Positions 43,330 to 52,907 of a DNA stretch of 52,907 nt are shown in pieces (the stretch's first letter is position 1; the number at the start of each line of letters is the position of its first letter). Made by a program: the position numbers and the translations under genes. Where the stretch lies: contig FWWN02000468.1 of assembly GCA_900175165.2 (NCBI GenBank), forward strand, positions 1-52,907. Reading direction: 5' to 3'. This DNA is from Rhizomucor pusillus (lineage: Eukaryota; Mucoromycota; Mucoromycetes; Mucorales; Lichtheimiaceae). The notes beneath the pieces are model-generated. The model saw nothing but the letters and a program-made list of their open reading frames with translations. It did not search any database and was not told the origin of the DNA.

Positions 43330-45019
43330 ATGGTTCTGGCAGAATCCACCAGAGGCTTCCCGCGTATACACAGTATATTCTATGCAGTCTTCGATGTTGA
43401 GAAGGGTACCATTGTAAAGCACCAGGTTCCCGAAGGAAGCGTCACGCCATGCGGGTCAACAAAACCGTTGCTAGATTTTGGTGCAATCAGCGAGTACATT
43501 ATCCCAAAGAATCAGCTTTCTAAACGCCTAGTCACTATCTCCACCGACAAACACAAAATCATGGGCTGTCCAGTGCTTCTGAATAACCACGAAAAATACC
43601 GCGATTTGCGTAACGAGTTTCGGTTCAACTTGTCGTTTGTTTTCGAGCGCGATGCTGAAACAAGTAGCTACGAAGCTGTCGTGCGGAAACTGGCTCGCGT
43701 CCTCGAAGTGCTCGAGGTTCGGATGGTGACATGGCTTAGAAGAAGAAAAAAGGGAAAAGGCTGATTTAGAGGAAATACATTACGTATGTGTGTAGGTTGA
43801 ATGCGACTTTCTATCCAAAGATGCAACTCTGGAAACCAAAACCGTTCAGAACGTCATCGAGCAGTTGTTTGAAGATTTAAACACTTACTGTGAATGCCAG
43901 ATTCCAATTAGTATGTGATCGCCGTGAGTCAGATAGTTGCTCTAGAGAGTCTTGACATTCTGTCTTTTCCTTACATAGATGCATTTAATACTATCAACCT
44001 GAAGTTATTCCCCACCTATCCTAATCCGCCGCCTGTCCATGACTACGAAGTGCCTGTTTGTACCGTAGATCTCCAGAAAATGGTGTCTGTCAACTGGGAT
44101 CTAACAATTCAAAAGGTGAACCCAGGACCTAGGTTTGTGTGACGCTTTGTGTACTTATTCCAAGAATAACAGCTTGCAGCACATATAAACGGGATTAATC
44201 ATGTGAAAGCAATCGCAGAGTTGGCAAATGTAAAGCCTGAATGGGCTAGGCAAAGTATGCAACATCTGCTGTAAGTTATTATGCAGACTATCTATCTATG
44301 GATCTATTTGACCGCTCACAAGCAGCATTCAGCTATTATGGCTGCATTATCATGACCGATATTTTCCAATTTTCAAACGTATATGCTGTCAAGCCCGAGA
44401 TCACAAGGTTGCTGGATGACAAAAGCGGTATGCCGCAAGAATGCCTACAATATATAACACTCCCTCGTAAGTGTACACAAATGTCTGCAACATTTCGTCT
44501 CAGAGATATTTATATCATTCATATCCAAAAAAAGATGCTACGCCGCCGCCGCTGCAACGAATTTTTGCCCTCTATTGTGGGTTACAACACGGATTGTCTG
44601 TGAGAGACTGGGCTGAGGAGCATCAAGTCACAGCCCTACCAATCGATATTAGGTAAGGAGATATTCTTGGCTTTGTGGACTCTAAAATCCGTCGTCTGCT
44701 TCGGAAATCTCACAAAATTAGCAGACGCTTCATTTCATTTGGAGTCATCAAAGGCTTAATTTACCGTGTCTACAAATATCCCATCCTGACTCAGCTTGCT
44801 GGTGAGCCGTCGCCGCCACCAAAACGAATCATCAATGTAAACACCGGTACAACCATCCATCCAGACATCGTACCTTACCTTGATGGCTCCCACCACTATG
44901 ATGAGATATGTACAGCTTTGAAGTGCTCCCCACAGGAACTCGACGAACAGCTTGGGGCAACACCGGACATACTCCCAAACACAGAGAGACAATGGTGTGT
45001 AAAGTATATTTATCGGTGA
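43330..45019 (+). CDS. NPR2: Nitrogen permease regulator 2 (Npr2/NPRL2, GATOR1/SEACIT subunit)
   Basis: With Npr3 and Iml1 it inhibits TORC1 when amino acids are low. About seven exons. Conserved blocks in order: PRIHSIFYAVFDVEKG and IVKHQVPEGS; ISEYIIPKNQLSKRLVTIST; KIMGCPVLLNNHEKYRDLRN; FRFNLSFVFERDAET; across introns VECDFLSKD, EDLNTYCECQIPI and DAFNTINLKLFP; YEVPVCTVDLQKMVSVNWDL; WARQSMQHLLYYGCIIMTDI, FQFSNVYAVKPEI; LSVRDWAEEHQ; FISFGVIKGLIYRVYKYP; and HHYDEICTALKCSPQELDEQ at the C-terminus. This is the full longin plus winged-helix layout of NPRL2. ATG 43330 starts just before the longin domain; a leader exon is possible. Stop at 45017-45019. Confidence 0.92.
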
Positions 45020-45156
45020 TTGCCCCTTGTGCTACGCGAATCCTGGATTTTTTCTGCCAATTCCGGGGTTTCCATGGTTATTTATATATAAAGGCGAAAG
45101 AAAAGGATCTCCTTTTCTCTCTGCGTATACATTTCCTTTGCTCTCGTTTCTGTAAT

Positions 45157-46600
45157 ATGAAAGTAAATGTTTCAGCAGCTGCGGCTATTGCGACGGTCAT
45201 TTGTTTTAGTAGTCATGGAGTGTTTGCCCAGCAAACACTTCAGAAACCGACGAGCCAGTTTCCATGGAACGAGGCATACCCTCAACCTGGCGTTGTCCCG
45301 CAACCAAAGCCCGAATGGCTGCAGCTCTTAAAGAATGAAACGATCCCAAAGGCTCCAGTTAATCAGGCTGGACCAGGAGGTGCGTTTTTGCAAAGAATAA
45401 AGAATATAGAATTGGAGTGCTTCGGAACCAAACCACAGGAGACTAATAAGAGATGTGCTTTTTTTTTCAGGAGGCCTCATTAATCCCAACCCTGCTGGCC
45501 AAGATCCTTACTGCTCCTGGTCGTTTACAACATGCAAACGCCCCACAGACATTTACACTTGCAAACAGGGACACTGGGGCATTGTGAGTATCTGGACCTG
45601 GTTCGCTCGTGTATGTATCTAAAAAGCTAGCTTCTAATCGAATCATGTAGAGTTTCGACGACGGTCCCACTCCAGCTAGCCCTGCGCTGTATGATTACTT
45701 GGATAAGACCAATCAAAAGGCAACCTTCTTTTTGATCGGCGGGAACGTTATCCAATACCCGGAAATGGTTAAGAGAATGCATGAAGCAGGTCACGAAATT
45801 GCTATCCACACATGGTAAGTCTGCACATCGGCATCTCTGCATGCTCGCTTCTATTCATTCTGATGGTCTTGATATTTAAGGTCTCATACTTTGCTCACAT
45901 CACAAACAAACGAAGAAATCGTAGCAGAGTTGAAATGGACAGAGCAAGCAATCAAGGAGGTGATCGGTGTCTCACCACGTCTCGTTCGACCTGTAAGAGA
46001 GACTCGATCAATGTCTGATATTTCACTAAATACAATGTTTCTTATTTGTAGCCTTTCGGTGACATGGACGACCGCGTGCGTAATATTACAGAACAGCTCG
46101 GATTTATTCGTAAGTTCCAACAGGTCTTTCCTAATCGCGCCAGCACTCATTAAAGGATTAATAAATAGCTGCTATCTGGGATCATGATACAAACGACTGG
46201 AAAATTGGTACCGCTGGCGTCACGGCGGATTCTATCGTGCAGACAGTGAGAGAATGGGCTGCCAAGAATACGACGTCTGGAGGCATCTCGTTGCAGCACG
46301 ACCGTGTCAACGAGACTGTACAGGCAGCTATCCAGGCCCTCCCTATTTTGGATGTACGTTCAACATTTCATTGTCTGTTCATGACACATGCTGATTGCTT
46401 TTTATTGTTGCTAACAGGATGCATACCAACTAACTACTGTCGGTACATGCGCCAATATGTCTTCAAATCAAATTTACAAAGAAACCATGAACCAGAACCA
46501 GGGTGGCAATTCTACGAGCGGCGCCATCTCCTCCAAGCATATCCTATCCATAGCCTCCATCATCATCCCATCCACTATCCTTTCTTCCTTCATTATGTAG
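45157..46600 (+). CDS. Chitin deacetylase (NodB polysaccharide deacetylase), secreted, GPI-anchored
   Basis: Converts cell-wall chitin to chitosan, the main wall polymer of Mucoromycota. Seven exons (45157-45379, 45471-45583, 45651-45814, 45881-45992, 46052-46109, 46169-46353, 46418-46600) give about 345 residues with consistent phases. The signal peptide [17 protein letters not shown] ends near GVFAQ. NodB motifs: 1, SFDDGPT; 2, HTWSHTLL (metal His pair, split by an intron); 3, RPPFGDMD; 4, WDHDTNDW; 5, ISLQHD. The C-terminus is Asn/Ser/Thr-rich (GGNSTSGA) followed by a hydrophobic end ([17 protein letters not shown]), the form of a GPI-attachment signal. It starts 137 bp after NPR2. Confidence 0.94.
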
Positions 46601-47085
46601 ATCACCATCATTTCTCTAAGAGTCTGAAAGTAAATGAACTAGAGTCAGTCACATTGCATCTTTACATCTGATAGCACAGTTGCATTGCCATGAACAGAAA
46701 TTTTGTTGCGTCGGATACACGCAGTTCGTGCATAAGTTGACTGATATCAACGCTGCAAAAGACATAAAGATGAAGAACATCACGATCGACTTTATACGTC
46801 TGGCGTTTCCGTTTATTCGTTTCTAGAAAGAGCCATATCCTTTCACTCATTTCGTTGTTCGATAATTGGTCAAGCATCCCTTGGGCAATGATTATGAAGA
46901 AAAAGCAATAGCCATCGTCAGTCTTATGCTCATTTTTGACGGCATCCTTCTCCATTACAATTTGCATTTCTTTTCTGAACTCAAAATCTGCATAATCATA
47001 ATCACGGACTCGGCGTTTTGCATTTTCTCATGCTCGCAAACGTTACCCCATCCAAACACGGATTTCCAAGTTCCCCTTCTTCCTA
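46601..47085. other. Intergenic region
   Basis: 3' flank of chitin deacetylase and promoter of the acyl-CoA-binding gene. The frame at 46662-46967 (minus) and others show no recognisable content. Confidence 0.4.
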
Positions 47086-48800
47086 ATGTCTTCAATCCCT
47101 CCACACTACTCTGAAAAATATGTAAATCAGAGATACAACAGAGCCCTCCAGATCGTTCAGCGTTTGCCGGCATCTAGCGCGTTTCAGCCTTCGAGGGAAG
47201 AGAAACTAGAGGTACGAGTTTGTAACTTGTCGTGCCTCCTTCGTGTAATTTGCTGACGATGACCTCTCTTTTTCTCTGCAGCTTTATGCATACTACAAAC
47301 AAGCCTCCCACGGAGATATAAACGCTCAAAGACCTGGCATTTTCGATGTGATCGGAAGGGCTAAATGGTGCTCCAAACTGCAAGATACGTCCATTGTCTG
47401 TTAAAGTACTGACAAGGCTACCAATAGGGATGCATGGAAGAGATTAGAAGGCATGTCCAAGCTTGAAGCAAAACATCGATATGTGGATACTCTGCTGAAA
47501 GCTGCTACGGAGGTAAAACGCAAACTGTACAATTGCATTTGATTCGATACGCTCTAACTGGTTGACACGATCATGCAGGCCTATAAAAAGCCTTCTAGCA
47601 GGTCGACCGCTGAACAAATAATTCATGTCTTTGCAGTTATCAAACCGTCAAATGCGAATGATACCGAAGATTATGATTTTGATACGGATGATCAGGCCTT
47701 GCAGGATGAAGGTAAGACGAACTTGTTATGTTATTTATTATGCTCATATTGAGGCAGTATCTACCGAAAGAATCTAGCTTAGCATCTACAGATGTTGAGG
47801 AGCAGGCTTACCTAATGGAGATCCAGGCAGACAGTGTTGGAATGGCCTTGTCTCCATCAGTCGAAGCGCCTGCTTCGAGGATGCAAAGACGCGAAGTAGT
47901 ATCACCAGAATCGTCATCAACAGCCAGATCTCGCGGACGCAAACGGCGTTCTTGGCATGACAATAATATAAGACAGCCTACAGACCGACTCCTCCCCCAT
48001 ATGATACCAGCTCGGGAGCGATTGACAGCTTCTGGACGTTCATCACGTAATAGACCATATGATGATGAAAACTTGAATCCCTGGGCAGATCGAAATAGTA
48101 GCAGTGAAGAGAACGAGAAGAGGACACCCAGCCGGGCAGCGATGCAAAATGCACTCTGGCTTACACGATCCCCTACTTCTAGAAGTACTGCTCTAAAGCC
48201 TAAGGTACCACACTTGCAATCATCATTTTACGGTTCCAGCACATCCTCCTCTGTGACAGCAACAGCATCCAACGTTGCCGGCCGATCAGCAAATATTCGA
48301 CACTCAGAGTCGCGGGCAAGCAATCGCCATGGCGGAGAGCACCACGTGGTGGCTCTTGGACCAGCTACAAAGCGCGCCTTGGAGTCGCTTCAAGCCGAGG
48401 TAGTTGCTCTAAACGAACGCATTGATGATCTGCGACGTGAACTCCAGACTAGCAGCATCGAACCTCCAGCTATCACGTCTGCAGCTGCAGCTGCAGCGGT
48501 GCCTGGATCGCCAGGATCTATACCAACTGATGACGATGATGCTTTATCAGATAGCTGGAAATGGGTCATTCGGGTAATGTTATCGAGTATCTTTTGCGCT
48601 GCTTCGGGATCAAAGGATTAATTATTCTTTCCCGCCCACAGGCCGCGCTGAAGCATGCAGCTATAAATCTAGTGACGATTTTAATATTTCTCTTCGTCCT
48701 GTACAAACGCGGTAGTCCCGTTGCGTTTGCAATTAGCGATCAATTCTCCAAACTATGGCGAAATCTGAAGCACCGAATGTTTTTCCATGCAATTACATAA
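47086..48800 (+). CDS. Acyl-CoA-binding-domain protein with C-terminal TM (ACBD5/Atg37-like)
   Basis: ATG 47086 opens the ACBP domain: [18 protein letters not shown], then across introns [49 protein letters not shown] and [13 protein letters not shown]. Key ligand residues of the family (YAYYKQA, KW-DAW, KxxA-x-Y) are present. A long Ser/Arg-rich disordered region follows, then a coiled coil ([20 protein letters not shown]) and, after the last intron, a C-terminal membrane helix ([19 protein letters not shown]). ACBP plus coiled coil plus tail anchor is the plan of ACBD5 and yeast Atg37, which act on peroxisomes in lipid transfer and pexophagy. About five introns. It ends 43 bp from the convergent UTP21 stop. 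Confidence 0.85.
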
Positions 48801-48843
48801 TACATATTAAACTATCGTACAGATATCGGGGAATGCTTTATTG

Positions 48844-51800
48844 CTATTTACGTGCAAAATCGATTAGACACAAACCATAATGGATTTGTTCGGAGAGTCT
48901 ACCAAACTCTTCCTTTTGTAATACGAGTGTTTCTTGCAATTTATCGTGGATATCGTTCTCAGGATTGGAAATGATTACATCGCCGTGGATATTGAGAAAG
49001 ACAGTGAGCCATGTTTGAGCCAGCTCAAAATTCTTGCGTGATCGTAATATGAATAAGATTGCTTCCACAAAGTAGTTATGTACCGTCAAGTCGCCATCAA
49101 GGGGCAATGTTCGCACCTCCACATCGATTGATGAGGGTCCCATCGACTTGGCAAGATCCACAAAGCTAGTATCTATGGACCAATTTAAGAATGTGCTGCT
49201 AATTGTTGCAAAAACCGTGAAAAAGACTTACAATCTCGATTTTTATCGTGACAGTTCCGCAAGGCCTTTACAAATGCAGTCTCTGTATCAATGTTTGCGA
49301 AGTTCAGCCTCCTTGACTCGATCTCTTTCTGTTCATTATTTTGCTTTTCTTCCTCTACTGCGAATTTAGGAATAGCGCCTGGTAATGTTGGCAAAAAGAA
49401 AGGTGCTTTCTCGGGTGCTTTTGGTGCTTCCTTGGGCTTGTTGCGTTTCTATTTTGTTGCAAAATAACGGTGAGATCTTTCACACGTACCAAGCAACCAC
49501 TATGCAATTATCTACCTTGATGGTTTCCAAATTCAGTAGATTCTGCCATTTTGCTTTTGGTTCCAAGGACAATGAGATCAAACTGTCGGATAACTGTTCA
49601 GCGGTTTGTAAATGCTCCTCAATAGCAGCAGGCTCCAGCTCTTCTTCATCGTCATCATCTGTATGCGTGCATGAGCTTTTCCTATCCTTTTTCATTCTTC
49701 TTTTTGTACGGCTTACCTATATTATCAGCCACATTTAAAGACGGTAACGATAGAGTTTGAGCTATCTCATCGTCTGTAATACTGTGAAGTGGAATGTTTG
49801 CAAATTGTGTACGATTGGCCCTATTTCCGATACCCTGTTTGAGCAACCAGCCATCTGAAAGCAAATATTAAATAGTTACACACCATAAGAAGATACCAAC
49901 GCTATCCACATGGGACGTTGCAAGGAAGTCACCAGTCGGTGAAAACGTTAAACTTGTAACAACCTCATCTACTTTGAAGATATCGATCATAGTGCTCGTT
50001 GGAAGATCCCAAGTTCGGATAGTTGCATCCAGAGATGCAGATACGATCCATCGGCCATCATTTGTGAACGTCTGAAAGGTCCTTGTTACTATACGTATAT
50101 ACAATCATACCTAGACTTCAACAACTCACAAAGTCTGTGATACGGTTGCGGTGACCCCAGAACTCTCTGACAACTTTTTGCGTTTCGATGTCGATCACAC
50201 TGATGCAAAGATCATCCGTAGCAACTGCCAGCAGTTCGTTGTCTTGATGATATCGGATGCCAGCGATAGGTGCTTCCATCTGAATTGTGTGTAATAATTC
50301 AGCTGATTTAAAGTCCCAAATCTTGAGCAATCGTGAGTTAACTGTGTAATAGTCTGGATGCAGAATGACTAACCTTGATTGTTCTGTCGACAGAAGCACT
50401 GATAAGCCTGCGGTTTGCGTTATCACTAGCAAGACCGGTGATAGCTTTTTTGTGACCTGATGGAACCAGAAAATTAATCTCACTTACATTAAAGCATTAT
50501 TATCAAGTCCTACTTACCATTTGCTCCTCCAAAGGATTTTCTATATAAGCCAGACTGGAGATTAAACATGTCAATCTGACCAGAGGTTGTGCCGATAAAT
50601 CCAAAGTTTCCACAGGCACTAATATTAGTCACTTTGATGGCACTCTTATCTTGGCTGATAAGTGTATGTGCACCGATGGTCTTGTGCCTTGTCCTCCAGG
50701 TTCGGCTGCCATTATCGTTCATGTGACAAGTAATAAGGTTGTCCCAATCTTTTTCTTTAGCAGTTGCTATGCAAACGGAATGTCAACCAAAAGGCGTCGT
50801 GATCAAGATACCTTTTTTCTTTGATACCTACATGCTGTAAAATCAACGATAAGAGGCAGCTTAACGTCCTCCATCTTTGCTCCTTTCTTCATTTGTTTCT
50901 CAACATGTCCTTGAGAGAACTCAAAGTTCTGCTCATCCCGAATTGTCGAAAATCCACGCAGAGAATGGTCACGGCCTGCACTGATAATTAGTTTGCCATC
51001 TTCCCCGTAGTATCGGATTTTAGAAGGGGGAGCGAAATGCCCACTGCGAGATTTCCACACTCTAGGCACTGAATTGTTCTTTTCAAAGAGCCATTGCTAT
51101 GCGGAAGACGTTAAGTTAAACAGATCCAAAATTATATGAAAAAAGGTTTCATTGCTCACCTTGACAGCATTATCAGAACCAGCTGTGACAAGCACTGGTT
51201 GATTGTGCAAGAATGCAACGGAAGATATGAGTCCACTGTGAGCTCCCTTGATGATATGTGCTAATTTTCGCTTTGCTAGATCCCACAAAGCAACGTCGCC
51301 ATGCATATTGCCTGTTGCCATCATTTGTTCCTCATCTAATCGATACTGTCAGTCAATCTCCGTTATGATCTCCTTTGTATATCCATATACCTGTTCTAAA
51401 TGAGATGGCCGTAACGCGATCCTCCTGCCATACACTGAACAATTTTTCATCCATCTTAATATTATACAAGACCGTTGTACCGTCCATCAGGCCGACCGCT
51501 ACGACATCAACAACGGGTGATTGCACAAGGCACGTGATGGCCGATTTAAAAGACGAGAACTGATAGATCATTTTGCTGGTACGAACATTCCAGATTTGCA
51601 TCGTCCCTTGCGTACTTGCAACTAAAATCTTGTTGAGATAAGTGCTGGGATGGATCATGGCAGTTGCGGTGAAGTTCTCGCCAAAGTCAATTTCGGCATA
51701 TGATTCTAGTCCAAGAATATTGGTCATTGTGCGCATCAAACTAATCCATAATTCTTTTGCTTACCAGAAGTATAAGCATTCCACATTCTCAGGACATTAT

Positions 51801-52318
51801 CATCGCAGAGGGCTGCTACGTACTGTCCCAAGACTAAGATTTGAATAATACTGTATTCGCCGGTACCAACGATCCTAGCGACCTAAATCGATCGAATTCG
51901 TCAGTACATACGATTAGTCTCATGTGACCTTCTTCCAAAGCACCTCTTTTCCGCGCTTATATATGCCAATCGAGTTGCCGTGAGCTACGTAGGTTGCTTT
52001 AGAAGATGCTGCTAACGCTGTAATATTTTCGTCGACAGGTGTGCTGACGAATAGTAAGTTCATTTTTGCAAGCTATATTTTTCGCTTATTAGATGGCAAC
52101 TCTTGATATCGCTATGGTTCCTGACTCACATTGTACATTTGAAAGTTCTTGCCAACGCTGGTCGTCAGGAAAAAGTCCTGACCATGATTTTCGACGACAA
52201 ATGGAACATCGGTGGTAATGTAGCCGATGGCTCGGAAAGGCTGGAAGATTCTCGACCTTCGCACCTTTTTTATAGATGATTTTTCAAGCTTGCGCCGTTT
52301 TTCCTCCGGAGCTACCAT
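48844..52318 (-). CDS. UTP21: U3 snoRNP protein Utp21 (WDR36), WD40 repeats, about 12 introns
   Basis: UTP-B subcomplex subunit of the SSU processome, needed for 18S rRNA maturation in the nucleolus. ATG 52318 starts MVAPEEKRRKLEK followed by the Utp21 signature SRIFQPFRAIGYITTDVPF. WD-repeat units are spread over about a dozen exons, for example STQGTMQIWNVRTSKMIYQF, NMHGDVALWDLAKRKLAHII, KLIISAGRDHSLRGFSTIRD, VIDIETQKVVREFWGHRNRI and DGRWIVSASLDATIRTWDLP. The C-terminal Utp21-specific domain includes FANIPLHSITDDEIA and VEAILFILRSRKNFELAQTW, ending at LIDFARK. Two tandem seven-bladed propellers plus a helical C-terminus is the family plan. Confidence 0.93.
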
Positions 52319-52347
52319 CGATCAATCAAGTTCACTGCAACGCAAAG

Positions 52348-52525
52348 ATGAAAAAATTCCAGGCGATGCCCAAAAATGGCGATGGTGGTGCGGCAGGTAA
52401 GAAACAGTCACAGCTTCTGTTCAAACAGCGTTAATGCTGAATTACAAGCGTCCCCAACTTTGCGCTTAGAAATGCATTTGGAGCCTTTTAGAAAACGCTT
52501 AGGAAAGGCCATTGGCTCAAATTAA
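52348..52525 (+). CDS. Candidate 41-residue spliced protein, divergent from UTP21
   Basis: ATG 52348 reads MKKFQAMPKNGDGGAA up to 52396, where CAG|GTAAGA is a perfect donor. A 52-nt intron ends ATTACAAG at 52448. The second exon reads SPTLRLEMHLEPFRKRLGKA and stops at 52523-52525. Phases agree. The ATG lies only 29 bp from the UTP21 start on the other strand, so it may be a true micro-gene from a bidirectional promoter. No family recognised. Confidence 0.33.
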
Positions 52526-52907
52526 GATGTTGACCACTACGATTATCAAATAGGAATCACCCTTTAGCTTCGTACTGCATTCAGTTCTGTGCAATTTTGC
52601 AACAATGTTTTACCATCAACGTCCAGGGTATTTATGCATATACTGTATGTATCGATTTATGATAGAGCTGTATATGATGGGACATCAACCAAATGTTACC
52701 GGTATAGCTATATTTATTAGTCTTTCGACTATAGTAATAGGATATTCATATATCAAAGCAGTCAGCGGTATTGTCTCATGAGGATGCCTTTATGAAATAT
52801 TGTTAAAAGTGAAGCCGCTTAGATATCTCCATAAGCGAATGACTGTTTGTGGCTACCTTTGGTACAATGTTGGAGCTTGTAAACAATTGTAAGTTATGAA
52901 CATAGAT
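52526..52907. other. AT-rich right flank
   Basis: No gene seen up to the window edge. Many short AT repeats, no recognisable RNA or element. Confidence 0.4.

Overview
This window looks like nuclear DNA of an early-diverging fungus, most likely Mucoromycota and probably Mucorales. That is inferred from gene content and gene structure, since no rRNA or other marker is present. Almost every gene is broken by short GT-AG introns (about 50-90 nt), often with a TACTAAC-like branch site. The proteins are typically fungal: a Mss4-type PIP5-kinase, an Lcb3-type phosphatase, Npr2, Utp21, Mbf1 and a GPI-anchored chitin deacetylase. Exon boundaries were worked out by hand from frame, splice consensus and family conservation, so individual junctions may be off by a base or so.

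Layout. 1-1466 holds a decayed Fanzor/TnpB-like gene. 2114-4418 is the PIP5K gene and 6446-10014 an SH3-WW-RasGEF gene; a small cysteine-tailed ORF lies between them. 10378-14587 carries two RNA-binding-protein genes in tandem on the minus strand: a four-RRM Mrn1/Nrd1-like protein and a G3BP-like NTF2-RRM protein with a long polyQ tract. 15137-16344 is fatty acid 2-hydroxylase (Scs7). 16590-17233 is a short TCP11-like gene, and 18000-19604 an ATP-dependent DNA ligase of phage-T4-like layout. 19643-22001 is compact: a CCDC43-like gene, an ANCHR/ZFYVE19-like gene and mitochondrial mL40. 22781-26797 has a two-TM protein with PPxY motifs, a hypothetical protein and a type I membrane protein. 26959-27982 is a pseudogene of the plant 'pathogen-related' (SnoaL-like) family, followed by about 2.2 kb without a gene. 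30179-38006 contains the Lcb3-type phosphatase, an LRR protein with Cys pairs, Mbf1 and RPAP1. 38007-43329 is a gene-poor stretch with a small zinc-ribbon protein, a DDE-transposase scrap and a heavily decayed gene. 43330-52318 is dense again: Npr2, chitin deacetylase, an acyl-CoA-binding tail-anchored protein (ACBD5/Atg37-like) and Utp21.

Functional themes. Genes for membrane lipid and signalling chemistry (PIP5K, Scs7, Lcb3, the ACBD5-like protein), Ras/TORC1 signalling (RasGEF, Npr2) and RNA handling (Mrn1-like, G3BP-like, Utp21, RPAP1, Mbf1) are interspersed. As usual for eukaryotes there are no operons, but several gene pairs are divergent over about 80-150 bp or convergent over 18-45 bp. 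The most unusual items are the Fanzor relic, the T4-like ligase, the pathogen-related pseudogene and the decayed gene at 41209-42882. I found no complete novel multi-gene system.
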